Numbered from the stretch's first letter, positions 37,419-46,204 are shown. The stretch: 64,000 bases of DNA from Chloroflexota bacterium (GCA_011523515.1 WTGO01000054.1:1-64000); one strand, 5' to 3'. Numbers and translations: made by a program. Notes: generated by a model from the letters alone, not told the origin.

Positions 37419-38159
37419 TTAGCGTGGGACAATGGTGACTTTGCGTCCGCGACCCTCGCCGATGCTTTGGGTCATGACATCGCTTCGGCCGCGGAGTGTC
37501 ACGTGGATGATGCGCCGTTCATTAGGGTGCATGGGTTCGAGCGTTATCGTCCGGCCCTGCTGCACGGCTTGCTTCGCCATGCGATTGGCCAAGCCGCGCA
37601 ACCTCTTGGAGCGACCGGACTTGTAGCCGCCGGCATCGACGATGATATTGGCGCGGCGTTCCAGGCGACGGCTGCATATCAGGCGGACGATATGCTGCAA
37701 GGACGACAGCGTTTCGCCACGCCGGCCTATCAGTCGATTGACGCGGTCGCCGGAGATGTTGAGCATCCAGTGCGGATCTTCACCCTCATCGTCGTCCTCG
37801 GCGCGTTGGACAGCCACGCGCGCATCCACGCCCATTCGTTCCAGCAAGTCTTGAAGCACCTGTTTGCCAACCAGCGCGTCTTCGTCCAATTCGTCGTCCG
37901 CCAAACCGGGGTCGGGCGCGCTCGCTATCTTGCTTTCAAAGTTTGGGCTGTCATCGGTGAATTCTTCCGCTTCAGTCTCGGAGCGATTGCCGATCAGCAC
38001 CAGGCGCACGCGCGCCTCTTTCGCGCCGAAGCCAAACAGACCGGTGTTGGGCTCCTCAAGAACCTCCACGACGACCTCGCCCGGCCGCGCCTTGAGCTCC
38101 GCCAATCCTTTGTCGATCGCCGCCTCAACCGAATTGGCGGTTACTTCAATCATCTGCAT
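37419..38159 (-). CDS. jag: Jag/KhpB RNA-binding protein (SpoIIIJ-associated)
   Basis: A 246-residue RNA-binding protein. Domain order: Jag-N (about residues 1-55, with LEEPNTGLFGFGAKEARVRL), an acidic linker, a KH domain (about 115-185, ending before GRRGETLSSLQHIVRLI) and an R3H domain (about 185-246, ERRIIHVTLRGR and GEGRGRKVTIVP). Its place next to yidC is the standard one. In Gram-positive bacteria the protein is linked to cell wall growth and division. ATG at 38159 is preceded by AAGGGA. Confidence 0.93.
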   Translation of the reverse strand: MQMIEVTANSVEAAIDKGLAELKARPGEVVVEVLEEPNTGLFGFGAKEARVRLVLIGNRSETEAEEFTDDSPNFESKIASAPDPGLADDELDEDALVGKQVLQDLLERMGVDARVAVQRAEDDDEGEDPHWMLNISGDRVNRLIGRRGETLSSLQHIVRLICSRRLERRANIIVDAGGYKSGRSKRLRGLANRMAKQAVQQGRTITLEPMHPNERRIIHVTLRGRSDVMTQSIGEGRGRKVTIVPR

Positions 38160-38198
38160 AGTTCTATCCCTTGTCAGTCAGGCTGTTGCAGGTCCAGA

Positions 38199-39104
38199 TT
38201 ATTTCTTGCGCGGCTTCTTCTTTTTGCGCTTTCTGGTTTTGGCTGGCGGATTGTCATCCTCGAATATCACTTCCACCGGCGGCTCGTCCGATGACTTGCG
38301 GCGGAATACTCTTTCCAGGACGCGCTTGCCTTGCGGGCTGTATTGCACAACGCCGATCAAATTCGAGGTCACAAAATAGATTGACAAGCCGACCGAGAAC
38401 GACAGCGAGAAGAAACCGAACATGATGGGCATGATGGTGGTCATGCTCTTGGTCATGGCCGCCGCTTGTCCGCCGGCGGGCGCGCCGCTATCGTCGTCAT
38501 CGTCATCATCTTTGTTTGACTTGTTCTGTCCCATCGTGCCCATGGTCAGCTTTTGCTGGCCCCAGGTGGTGATCAAGACCAGCAAGGGCAAAATCAAGGC
38601 GTAATGCGGGTTTTCCGTCGGCGCCAGGGTCAGGTCCAGCTCCGGCAGCAGCGCCGCCAACTGCGGAATCGGCGTCCACATACGCTGTAGCGGTATTAGC
38701 GAATCCAGGCCCGGGATCAGCAGCCGCTCCGAGAGGTCGACCAATTGGAAGGGCGTTGCCGCCAGCGCGAAGAATATGGCCTGGTACAAGCCGATCAGAA
38801 TTGGAAACTGTATCACCATAGGAAAACAGCCGCCAACCGGGTTGACCTTGTTTTCTTTGTACAATTTCATCTGGGCTTGCGAGAGTTTTTCTTTATCGTT
38901 CTTGTACTTCTCCTGCAGCTTCTTTAGCTGAGGCTGGATTTGCTGCATCTTTTTTGACGACTCTTGCTGCTTGGCGAAGAGCGGAAAGGTCAAGATGCGG
39001 ATAATCACGGTCAAGACGACGATCGCCAGCACGATGTCCTGGTTTAGCGCGGCGTAAAGCCAAGCCAGAATCGTGACAAAGGGGTTAAGAATCAGATCCC
39101 ACAT
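38199..39104 (-). CDS. yidC: Membrane protein insertase YidC/Oxa1
   Basis: YidC inserts and folds membrane proteins. The 301-residue protein is of the short form without the large periplasmic domain. Membrane segments lie at about residues 8-40, 100-120, 170-190, 225-245 and 250-270. KENKVNPVGGCFPMVIQFPI near residue 90 is the family core. An Asp-rich loop (KDDDDDDDSG near residue 200) and a very basic tail (RKRKKKKPRKK) stand out; the tail would suit ribosome contact. GGAG precedes ATG 39104. Confidence 0.95.
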   Translation of the reverse strand: MWDLILNPFVTILAWLYAALNQDIVLAIVVLTVIIRILTFPLFAKQQESSKKMQQIQPQLKKLQEKYKNDKEKLSQAQMKLYKENKVNPVGGCFPMVIQFPILIGLYQAIFFALAATPFQLVDLSERLLIPGLDSLIPLQRMWTPIPQLAALLPELDLTLAPTENPHYALILPLLVLITTWGQQKLTMGTMGQNKSNKDDDDDDDSGAPAGGQAAAMTKSMTTIMPIMFGFFSLSFSVGLSIYFVTSNLIGVVQYSPQGKRVLERVFRRKSSDEPPVEVIFEDDNPPAKTRKRKKKKPRKK

Positions 39105-39127
39105 TCAGCCTTGCTCCAGTCGCTGGT

Positions 39128-40306
39128 TTAGCGAGGATAAACCCAGGTTTGGCGCCCATCGACTCCAAACGCGATCAGCAATCTACCATCATGGACGCTG
39201 GTAACCAGCAGCAGCGGTTCGTCGATATCCAGCGTATCGCTGGGCTGCAAGAGCAGCATATCACCCAGGAGCTCGGGACGATCGTCGATTTCACGCGCGT
39301 TGATGAGTTCGCCGTCGAAGCGGTCCAGCCAATAGACTTTGCCATCGCGTGATGCAACGATGACACGTTCTTCAAAGACCACTGGACCGGCGCGAATGCC
39401 GCGCTCGGCAATTTGCACCGACCAGCGCTCGCGCAAGCCGCCGCTGCTGCTATCCAACGCGTGCACATATCCGCTCAAGTCGGTCACGTAGACGATGCCA
39501 TTTTCATCCATTGCCGGCGTGCCCCAGACCCAATTCTGGGTGGCGTATTCAGCGAGGATGGCGCCGTCAAGCGAAATCTCGAAGAAGCTCTTGTTGAAGC
39601 TGCCCACGTACAAGCGATCATTGGCCAGCAGCGGCGTTGACGCGACGGCGCCGCCCAAGTCCACCGACCAAAGTCGCTGGCCGGTGGAGCGATCGACGGC
39701 GTATAAGAAATGGTCAATCGAGGCCAGGATGAGCATGTCGTTGACCAGCAGCGGCTGCGCCCAGATGCCCGCTGCGGTTGGGAAGAACCACGATTCGCGA
39801 TAGTCTTCGAGTGAGATCGCGCTGAGACCGCCGTTTTGGAAGGGTACATAAAGCATGCCGTCCGCTTCCAGCGGGCTGGCCACCACCTTGTCGACCAGCG
39901 GGAAGGATCGCTGCACCTCGACGACGACTGAATCTACGCGCAACAGCCTGCGATTATGATCGGCGACGAGTACAGTCTCGTCATCGATTCTGATCGGCAG
40001 GGTGTGAAATTGCGCGCCCTCGTTCTCGGACCCGCGCAGCACCCAGGTACGGGGATTGTTGTCGTTGTCGCGCAGCACATCGCCATTGAGCGGGTTCACC
40101 AGACGTGCCGGCGCGCCGTTGGACGGGGTGAGCAAGGTGACATCGTTATTGTAGGATAGCGCGATATGTGTCTGGCCGTTTAAGTCGATCAGACCGACCG
40201 CTGGCCAACTGACGCCCATGCGCGCGCCAACGCAGGCGGGCAGCGTGAGCAGCAGCAACGCCAGAAGCAGCAGAAATCCAAGTCGCCTGCGCATGTAGCT
40301 ATACAA
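39128..40306 (-). CDS. Beta-propeller (PQQ-like) lipoprotein in the rpmH cluster
   Basis: A 392-residue lipoprotein. A basic start (MRRR), a run of about 17 Leu-rich residues and the lipobox LLTLPAC (Cys near residue 25) indicate lipid anchoring. The mature part has PQQ/BamB-like propeller blades: TGQRLWSVDLGGAVAS, NDRLYVGSFNKSFFEIS, GIVYVTDLSGYVHALDSSSG and REGKVYWLDRFDG-like units. The TTG start at 40306 has AAGGAG (40318-40313) exactly six bases before it, whereas the ATG at 40294 is 18 bases away, so TTG is favoured. It sits between yidD and yidC, where no such gene is standard. Confidence 0.85.
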   Translation of the reverse strand: MYSYMRRRLGFLLLLALLLLTLPACVGARMGVSWPAVGLIDLNGQTHIALSYNNDVTLLTPSNGAPARLVNPLNGDVLRDNDNNPRTWVLRGSENEGAQFHTLPIRIDDETVLVADHNRRLLRVDSVVVEVQRSFPLVDKVVASPLEADGMLYVPFQNGGLSAISLEDYRESWFFPTAAGIWAQPLLVNDMLILASIDHFLYAVDRSTGQRLWSVDLGGAVASTPLLANDRLYVGSFNKSFFEISLDGAILAEYATQNWVWGTPAMDENGIVYVTDLSGYVHALDSSSGGLRERWSVQIAERGIRAGPVVFEERVIVASRDGKVYWLDRFDGELINAREIDDRPELLGDMLLLQPSDTLDIDEPLLLVTSVHDGRLLIAFGVDGRQTWVYPR

Positions 40307-40309
40307 TCA

Positions 40310-40531
40310 TCACTCCTTGGGTGGGACCGGATCAAATCCGCCGGGGTGCAAGGGATGGCAGCGCAAAATCCGCCGCAGCCCCATCCATGTCCCGCGCAGG
40401 GGCCCATAAGATTCGATCGCCTCGTAGGCATATACCGAGCAGGTCGGCGTGAAACGGCAAGCCGAGGGCAAAATCGGCGACAGAAACCGCTTGTACAACC
40501 TTATGCAAGTCAGCAGTGCCCACTTCAGCAT
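40310..40531 (-). CDS. yidD: Membrane protein insertion efficiency factor YidD
   Basis: YidD is a small membrane-associated protein that helps YidC-dependent insertion. The 73 residues contain the hallmark [19 protein letters not shown] and the C-terminal [13 protein letters not shown]. It starts one base after the rnpA stop. Its stop TGA (40312-40310) lies inside the spacer of the ribosome site of the next gene. Confidence 0.95.
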   Translation of the reverse strand: MLKWALLTCIRLYKRFLSPILPSACRFTPTCSVYAYEAIESYGPLRGTWMGLRRILRCHPLHPGGFDPVPPKE

Positions 40532-40532
40532 C

Positions 40533-40874
40533 TCAGCACGTTTCTAACATTTTTGCTCGTGTCAAGAGTTCGTGTAGTATACGCTGCAATTCGCTGAAGG
40601 GTTGCTCAATCAAGCTCTTCCGCGCGATCACAACAATGTCATATCCTTGCCGCATTGCCGGGTGCAACCTATCGAGCGCCGCCACCAGGCGCCGCTTGCA
40701 ACGATTGCGGATCACGGCGACGCCGATACTCTTGCCGGTGACAACGCCATATCGATTATGCAGGCATTCGTTCGCGCATACGCCGATTGCCATTGCCGGA
40801 TGTCGATGCAACCTGCCGCTGCGCCGAACTCGAGCGAAATCGGCGGACCGACGCAACCTTAAGGCGGATTTCAT
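40533..40874 (-). CDS. rnpA: Ribonuclease P protein component
   Basis: RnpA is the protein subunit of RNase P, which matures the 5' end of tRNAs. The 113 residues contain the [16 protein letters not shown] start and the [13 protein letters not shown] motif near residue 55, and are basic overall. It lies between rpmH (three-base gap) and yidD (one-base gap), the usual order. Confidence 0.95.
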   Translation of the reverse strand: MKSALRLRRSADFARVRRSGRLHRHPAMAIGVCANECLHNRYGVVTGKSIGVAVIRNRCKRRLVAALDRLHPAMRQGYDIVVIARKSLIEQPFSELQRILHELLTRAKMLETC

Positions 40875-40877
40875 GAA

Positions 40878-41057
40878 CTAGCTAGCGTTCCAATTGACCT
40901 TTTTCACGTGGTTGGGGGTCACAGCCAACTGGTGGCGACCCCGCAGGCGCCGCGCCTTGATGACGTTCCTGCCGCTGCGCGTGCTCATGCGTTTGCGAAA
41001 GCCGTGCACGCGTTTCCGCCGGCGAACCTTGGGCTGCCAGGTGCGCTTGGTTGACAT
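40878..41057 (-). CDS. rpmH: 50S ribosomal protein L34
   Basis: L34 is a small, very basic protein of the large ribosomal subunit. [20 protein letters not shown] is typical, and the 59-residue length includes a short C-terminal extension ([19 protein letters not shown]). The longer open frame upstream is not used; ATG at 41057 gives the correct N-terminus. It leads the leftward rpmH-rnpA-yidD-lipoprotein-yidC-jag cluster. Confidence 0.96.
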   Translation of the reverse strand: MSTKRTWQPKVRRRKRVHGFRKRMSTRSGRNVIKARRLRGRHQLAVTPNHVKKVNWNAS

Positions 41058-41383
41058 GTTCTGAGCCTTTATCTTGTTCCGTTCCAGGTCACAAGGGCGC
41101 AGTATAGCTGAGCAAGCAGTGACGGTCAACTGTGTTTTGGCTTTGTCGCGCTCCAGGACACTGGCATTAATCCATCTGCACAAGAGCGCGAGATTGGCCA
41201 TCTCGCCCGGAGCCATGGGCCGAAAACGCGCCGGAACGCATTGATTTGGCGCAAGTTGCGCTTGACGAGCAGCCCCGCCGTCCTGTAGGATTGCTGCGGC
41301 GTAGCGCCTTCCGTCACACCAGCTTTTCTTGAGCGCCTCGATTTTCGCATCACGCCATGTACGTCTTCGGGAGATGATTTACC
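41058..41383. other. Divergent gap before rpmH and the unknown cassette
   Basis: This 326-base gap holds the rpmH promoter near 41101-41129. I find no TTATNCACA-type DnaA boxes and no dnaA gene, although this cluster is often near oriC. I see nothing else I can name in the rest. Confidence 0.55.
41101..41129 (-). promoter_or_regulatory. Candidate rpmH promoter
   Basis: On the minus strand TTGACC (41129-41124) is followed at exactly 17 bases by TATACT (41106-41101). The start would be near 41094, about 37 bases before the ATG. This is one of the best promoter matches in the window, as expected for a ribosomal gene. Confidence 0.75.
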
Positions 41384-42961
41384 TTGCTGCCAGCACAACA
41401 TTGGGCTTACAGCTTCTCAATCGGCGCGGATGACATCGAAAGCATAACCAACTTACTGCTTGAAAAAGAATCTCCCCTATCCTCGGTCGAGCTCGCCACT
41501 GAAATCATCAAGGCGCGCGAAGATCATAGGCGGCGAAAGCTAGCGCAGAAATACCTGGACGCTAAAGTCTACCGCCCCTCCGAAACTTATGAACTTGGCG
41601 ATCGACTGACATTTTCTCAGCTGAATTACGCCACGGCCAAGGTCGTAAAACTGCGCGATGGCAAGAGCACGGATCTCCGTCCACTCCGGGTGGCCGCGGT
41701 TGAATTTGAAAGCTCCAACGGCAAGCCTGAAAGCCGCCTGCGCGAATTCGTCATCGCTTACGACCAGGACCATCCGCTAAACGACGCCGACAGCAATCGA
41801 CATCCCAGCCAGTTAAAAGGCGATTACACAGTTGACGACATCCTCAATGATCCTGACACGGATATCGTCGAACAGGTGGACGACGCCCTGGAACGCAACG
41901 CCGATCTGGTTCGCCTGGCCGGCACCTGGTTCGTGCGAGAGTTGATGCTTGAAGTCGACATAGGTCACCTGCATCTGGCCGAAGCCGTGCTCGACATGCA
42001 TGAGGGCGGCCCCTTGCGCCCGGAAGACATTTTGGACCAAATCGGCGGACTGGGCAGCGCGCCGCGCCCGCTGCAAATTTTCTCGCTAAATTATTTCATG
42101 AATCAGGATGATCGCTTTGACGAAGTGGGTCCGGCGGGTAAAGTGTTATGGCATTTGACGGAGAAATTGCCGCGTTTGGTGCGCGAAGTGCCGGCGATAT
42201 TGGAGTATGAGCCGATAGCGTTTGACCGCGCCAAACTGTCGCGCGAGATGAAGCAGTTGGAATACGACCTCGATGACGAACACTCGCCGGTAACATCGCC
42301 ACGACCTGAAGAAGAAGTCAGCCTGACCTTGATCTACCCGCATCGCCGCGTGGGCACGCTGCCGATCAATTCGGAGACCAAGTATGTCTTTCCCGCGGCC
42401 AAAACACCACGAATCGCCATTACCATGATCGACGCATTAGACAAGAAGGAATATCCCTGCTGGGTGGTGCACGAGTTTAAGTATGTAGTGGGCTTGGCGC
42501 CGATATTCCAGAAGCATCATCTGCCGGTCGGCGCTTATGTCTACTTGACGCCGACGGAAGACCGCAGCCGGATCGAAATCGAATTCGATACTTATCGGCC
42601 GCGCACCGAATGGATACCGGTCGTCGAGCGGTCCGACCGCGATCTGCTACGCTGCAAGACCGCCAAACGCGCCATCGGCGCCGATTATGATGAGATGATT
42701 ATCTTTGGCGTCACGAACTTGCCCGAAGTTGATCAGCTGGGCAAGGATTTGCTTGCCAAAGGCGCCTCCCTGGCGCAGCTGCTGGTGCATCTGGTGCGCG
42801 AACTCAGCAAGGAGAACCCGCAGGGCACGGTTCACGCCAAGATTCTCTATAGCACGCTAAACATATTGCGGCGCTGCCCGCCCGGGCCGATGTTCGCTAC
42901 CTTGGCCAACGCGCCCGAAGTCGAAGATGTCGGCGGCAACTACTGGAAACTCAGCGAATAA
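41384..42961 (+). CDS. Uncharacterised protein, first gene of an unknown cassette
   Basis: I do not recognise this 525-residue soluble protein. The N-terminus looks like a small helical (possibly winged-helix) region, followed by a segment reading PSETYELGDRLTF and TAKVVKLRDGKST that could be an SH3-like barrel. The middle is acidic and the C-terminal 250 residues mix strands and helices (YPCWVVHEFKYVVGLAPIF, then RTEWIPVVERSDRDLL). There is no signal peptide or membrane segment. It starts with TTG at 41384, with GGGAG about ten bases before it. Two more unknown genes follow within 20 bases each, so the three are probably one operon. Confidence 0.65.
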   Translation: MLPAQHWAYSFSIGADDIESITNLLLEKESPLSSVELATEIIKAREDHRRRKLAQKYLDAKVYRPSETYELGDRLTFSQLNYATAKVVKLRDGKSTDLRPLRVAAVEFESSNGKPESRLREFVIAYDQDHPLNDADSNRHPSQLKGDYTVDDILNDPDTDIVEQVDDALERNADLVRLAGTWFVRELMLEVDIGHLHLAEAVLDMHEGGPLRPEDILDQIGGLGSAPRPLQIFSLNYFMNQDDRFDEVGPAGKVLWHLTEKLPRLVREVPAILEYEPIAFDRAKLSREMKQLEYDLDDEHSPVTSPRPEEEVSLTLIYPHRRVGTLPINSETKYVFPAAKTPRIAITMIDALDKKEYPCWVVHEFKYVVGLAPIFQKHHLPVGAYVYLTPTEDRSRIEIEFDTYRPRTEWIPVVERSDRDLLRCKTAKRAIGADYDEMIIFGVTNLPEVDQLGKDLLAKGASLAQLLVHLVRELSKENPQGTVHAKILYSTLNILRRCPPGPMFATLANAPEVEDVGGNYWKLSE

Positions 42962-42977
42962 GAGCAGGTTATTTCGT

Positions 42978-43418
42978 ATGGCGCTGAATTACTTGATAAA
43001 GCCAAGTCTCGAAACCAAATTCTACATCGACTACGACTGGTGGGAGACAAGCCGCGACGACCTGCAGATCTACTTGTTGACGCACCTGTCGCAGGAGCAG
43101 CAGCAGGCGCTTGCGAGCCGGGATTTGGATGAGGTCTACGATTATGTTCATCCGGAAACCGGTGAAGTCTTTGCGCTTGACGCCTTGGGGATGGCCATTC
43201 AGGAGTCGTCCCGCAGCGACGACTTTATCAGCGATCATATTGGGCTGATCGACAGCGTGTTTCGCGCCTTCCTGGTCAACGGCAATCAGCCTTTGAATGC
43301 GCAGGAGTTGGCAGTGGCCACCGGGCGCAATGCTGCAACCATATTGAAGACTATCGGCGGTGTTCACATCTATCGCGGCATCATGCCTCACGCTCTGAGC
43401 CAGGTCTCGGAAGCCTGA
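42978..43418 (+). CDS. Uncharacterised protein, second gene of the cassette
   Basis: A 146-residue soluble protein that I do not recognise. The N-terminal half has a Trp/Asp-rich start (FYIDYDWWETSRDDLQIYL) and a conserved-looking YVHPETGEVFALDALG. The C-terminal part (VFRAFLVNGNQPLNAQELAV ending ILKTIGG) resembles a winged-helix domain. It starts 16 bases after the first gene and three bases before the third. DNA or RNA binding is possible. Confidence 0.65.
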   Translation: MALNYLIKPSLETKFYIDYDWWETSRDDLQIYLLTHLSQEQQQALASRDLDEVYDYVHPETGEVFALDALGMAIQESSRSDDFISDHIGLIDSVFRAFLVNGNQPLNAQELAVATGRNAATILKTIGGVHIYRGIMPHALSQVSEA

Positions 43419-43421
43419 CCG

Positions 43422-43844
43422 ATGGCGCGCGTAATCAATACCAATAGCCCGGGCAAGCGCCGTAGCGCCCACATGCGCACGATCGCCGAAATCCTCAGAC
43501 GGCTCAGCCAAGCGCAAGCCATCAACCAGGAAAGCAAAGACATGGCGGCCATGCTTGTCTATTGCTTGCGGGGAATAGACAGCACGGTCGAAGAGTCGAT
43601 GGTCGCTTGGGAAAAGCGCGGCTATTGGAAAAAGTCGGATGAATTTCAGCAAAAGTGGTGGTGGGCGACATTGCTCTCGAAGTCAATCGAAAAGCTGGTG
43701 CGGAATGAAGACTGGGAGCAGCTGCCGGAGACGCTGATGCAGCTCTACGCCCATGTTTCCGACCTGAAAGTGAATCGAATGACACGCGATCCCAGCACTT
43801 GGCAGGGCGCGCACCAGAAGCTGATCAACGAAATGCGCGCCTGA
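43422..43844 (+). CDS. Uncharacterised protein, third gene of the cassette
   Basis: A 140-residue protein with no recognised family. It is basic at the N-terminus (PGKRRSAHMRTIAEILRRL), mostly helical by composition and carries a WEKRGYWKKSDEFQQKWWW segment. No signal peptide, membrane segment or Cys pairs are visible. It starts three bases after the second gene. The three genes together look like a protein set that works as a complex. Confidence 0.65.
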   Translation: MARVINTNSPGKRRSAHMRTIAEILRRLSQAQAINQESKDMAAMLVYCLRGIDSTVEESMVAWEKRGYWKKSDEFQQKWWWATLLSKSIEKLVRNEDWEQLPETLMQLYAHVSDLKVNRMTRDPSTWQGAHQKLINEMRA

Positions 43845-43909
43845 TCCAATTGGCGAATCGCCACAGCAATCTCTGGGCAAATTGCATAAGCGCTTGTATA
43901 CTGTGTCCA

Positions 43910-44336
43910 ATGGATCATTGGGCAGGGGCTTGGCATTTGTCTGTGATTGCAGGTGCGCCATTCGAATCCAGGCAGGATGAATCAGGCGACTCTACCGAGT
44001 CATCAGTTCCAAAAACGGATGAGCAATACCACTTGGAGCGCTTGTCTTGGTTTGGCCTGGTCGGTGTGCTGGTCATCAGCGGAATGGCGCCGGAGTGGCT
44101 GCCATTGCATCATGGCCTGACGCCGCTGGCGGGCGGTCTGGTTCTGCTGATTGCTGCATTCCTCGAGCTACGCCGCCGTTTCCAGGTCTGCGTCGCGTTT
44201 GGTGGCGGGCATCGTGCTGCTGCTGCTCGCCGCGTTCAATTTCTTCAGCCGCCCGGAGCTTGACCTGTCCCTGCTTGCTGTGCTTGTAGTCATCGTTCTC
44301 ATTGGCCGCGGCGTCATCATGCGCAGAAGCAACTAG
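43910..44336 (+). pseudogene. Membrane protein gene with an apparent frameshift
   Basis: Two overlapping frames together make one plausible four-pass membrane protein. From ATG 43910 the first frame encodes a hydrophilic N-terminus and two membrane segments (WFGLVGVLVISGMAPEWLP and LTPLAGGLVLLIAAFLEL), then turns into nonsense. The next frame (+1) continues with two more segments (RLVAGIVLLLLAAFNFF and LSLLAVLVVIVLIGRG) to a stop at 44336. The change falls near 44185-44205. No slippery run is visible, so a sequencing or assembly error or a real mutation is more likely than programmed frameshifting. The function is unknown. Confidence 0.6.
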
Positions 44337-44369
44337 CTGCTGGCTCGAACAAGAAGAGGGGAGCATTGA

Positions 44370-46016
44370 TTGAGCGCCACGCGACCGCAGGAGCTCACGG
44401 TTGAAGAGATCCGCAAGTTGGCGCTTCCCTTGAGCGCGCATGTGCTGTCGGGCGAGGGCCTGCTCGATCGCCCCATCACCTGGACGACAGTCATCCACCC
44501 GGAAGACGATATCGACTCGAAGTCCGTACAGCGGGGCGAGCTGATTCTCATCGCCTCGTTGACAAATCCGCCCAGGGCGCACAGCGACACCGAGCTGATC
44601 CGCTGGACCGAGAAGGTCGGCGCCTCGGCGGTCGTATTCTGCGGCTTGGTCAGCACGTCGGCGCTGGCGGAGGCCCGGTCATGCAATTTGCCCGTGCTGT
44701 CGCTGCCCGAAGACACGCGCATTCGCGATGTAGAAAAGACCATCGTCGGTTTGCTGGTCAATCGCAAGGGCAATATCGAACGACGCGGCACGCAGATCTA
44801 CCGACAGCTTACGCAGATATCGTCGCGCAATGAAGGCATGGACGCCCTCATCGGCGCTATGGCTCGTTTGACCAAGAAAACCGTGATCCTTCAGGACAAG
44901 CGGCTGCGCCCCATATCGCACAAGCTGCAGCCGAGCGTCATCGGCGTCTGGGATGATGTCGAATTCTTCCTCAAGAAACAAGACAACTTGCCAGTGGAGC
45001 TGCATGACCGGCATCGGGTGATTGAAGTCGACCCGCCGGTGCTGATGCAGGCTTTGCCGGTATCCGGCGTTGCGCGTCTGGTCGCGCCGGTCATCACCAA
45101 GAATATCGGGCGTGGCTGCCTTTCGATTATCGGCCTGGAGAGCGACCTGGACGAAGTCGACCAGCTCGTATGCGAGCACGGCGCGGCGGCATGCGCGCTG
45201 GAGATGGCGAAACAAAAGGCTGTCAATGAGACGGAGAAGCGCCTGCGGGGCACCTTTCTGGATCGACTTCTTTTGGGAGACGTCAGCCTGCAAGAGGCCG
45301 TGCGACAAGGCGAGCGCTTCAACCATGATATGGCGCGGACACATGTCGCCTTCGTGCTTTCCTGGCGCGGCGAAAACAAGCCGTCGCTGCGGCGGCTGGA
45401 AACGACAGTAAATGCGATCATAACGGCGCGGGATACCGCGGCCCTGGTCTGGACGCGCGAAAAAGAAGGCGAAGTCGTCGTGTTTCACGCGACCGACTTT
45501 GACGACCCCATCGACCACAGTCTGGCGCTTTCGAATGCCTTCAGCGACGAGCTCACTCAACAATATCCGGGGAATCAGTTCGCCATCGGCCTGGGGCAAG
45601 TGGCGCGCGATGTCAACGCGTGGCGGGCCAGCTACCGCGACGCATTGCAAGCCATGGAGCTGGCCGAACGGTTGCAAACTGAAATACCGCTATTCATCGG
45701 CGACCTGGGCGTCTATCAATTGATCTTGAGCCTGTCAGATCGCAATCGGCTAAGCGAATTCTGCGAACAAACGCTGGGCACGCTGATCGAATATGACATG
45801 CGGCAGAATGCAGATCTCATCAAGACCTTGGAAGCCTACTTCAACTGCCACGGCAACTTGTCGCAGACGGCCGAGTCCTTGATTGTGCATCGGAATACCC
45901 TGCTCTATCGCATGAATCGCATCAATGAAATCGCCGGCATCGACTTGAACCGTCCTGAAACCCGTCTGGCGCTGCATCTGGCGCTGACGATACGCAGGCT
46001 ATTGACCCTCGCTTGA
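44370..46016 (+). CDS. PucR-family transcriptional regulator, upstream of gltB
   Basis: A 548-residue regulator. Order: a PucR N-terminal sensory domain (about residues 10-130, LSGEGLLDRPITWTTVIHPE and LILIASLTNPP), a central GAF/GGDEF-like part (about 180-430) and a C-terminal helix-turn-helix (about 475-535) with FNCHGNLSQTAESLIVHRNT followed by LLYRMNRINEIAGID. PucR proteins often regulate nitrogen or purine use. The TTG start at 44370 has GAGGGGAG six bases upstream. It lies directly before gltB, in the same direction, 314 bases away. Confidence 0.9.
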   Translation: MSATRPQELTVEEIRKLALPLSAHVLSGEGLLDRPITWTTVIHPEDDIDSKSVQRGELILIASLTNPPRAHSDTELIRWTEKVGASAVVFCGLVSTSALAEARSCNLPVLSLPEDTRIRDVEKTIVGLLVNRKGNIERRGTQIYRQLTQISSRNEGMDALIGAMARLTKKTVILQDKRLRPISHKLQPSVIGVWDDVEFFLKKQDNLPVELHDRHRVIEVDPPVLMQALPVSGVARLVAPVITKNIGRGCLSIIGLESDLDEVDQLVCEHGAAACALEMAKQKAVNETEKRLRGTFLDRLLLGDVSLQEAVRQGERFNHDMARTHVAFVLSWRGENKPSLRRLETTVNAIITARDTAALVWTREKEGEVVVFHATDFDDPIDHSLALSNAFSDELTQQYPGNQFAIGLGQVARDVNAWRASYRDALQAMELAERLQTEIPLFIGDLGVYQLILSLSDRNRLSEFCEQTLGTLIEYDMRQNADLIKTLEAYFNCHGNLSQTAESLIVHRNTLLYRMNRINEIAGIDLNRPETRLALHLALTIRRLLTLA

Positions 46017-46153
46017 CCTGCGCGCATAAGTGCCCGGCGCAGCCTAAGTGGCTGAGACGCGCTTTTCTGTCGCTTTTTGCCCATACAAAGTGCGAAAGAC
46101 AGTAGACCTTGTACAAACTGCCTAAGCAATCAGTCCTGATGTCCATAAGTTCT

Positions 46154-46172
46154 TGCAATGTCAAGTATTGCA
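46154..46172. promoter_or_regulatory. Inverted repeat upstream of gltB
   Basis: TGCAAT (46154-46159) and ATTGCA (46167-46172) are exact inverted copies around a 7-base spacer. It lies close to the TAGAAT hexamer, so it could be a regulator site. Binding by the neighbouring PucR proteins is only an idea. Confidence 0.4.
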
Positions 46173-46204
46173 GCGCTTGGTAGAATATTTGCCAGAACTC
46201 ATGT

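Noticed and set aside
41058-41383. A chromosome origin beside rpmH
   Set aside because: The gene order suggests it, but no dnaA gene and no TTATNCACA-type boxes are visible.
44151-44336. An independent 61-residue membrane protein
   Set aside because: It joins smoothly with the preceding frame as a single four-pass protein after one frameshift, and it has no ribosome site of its own that I can see.
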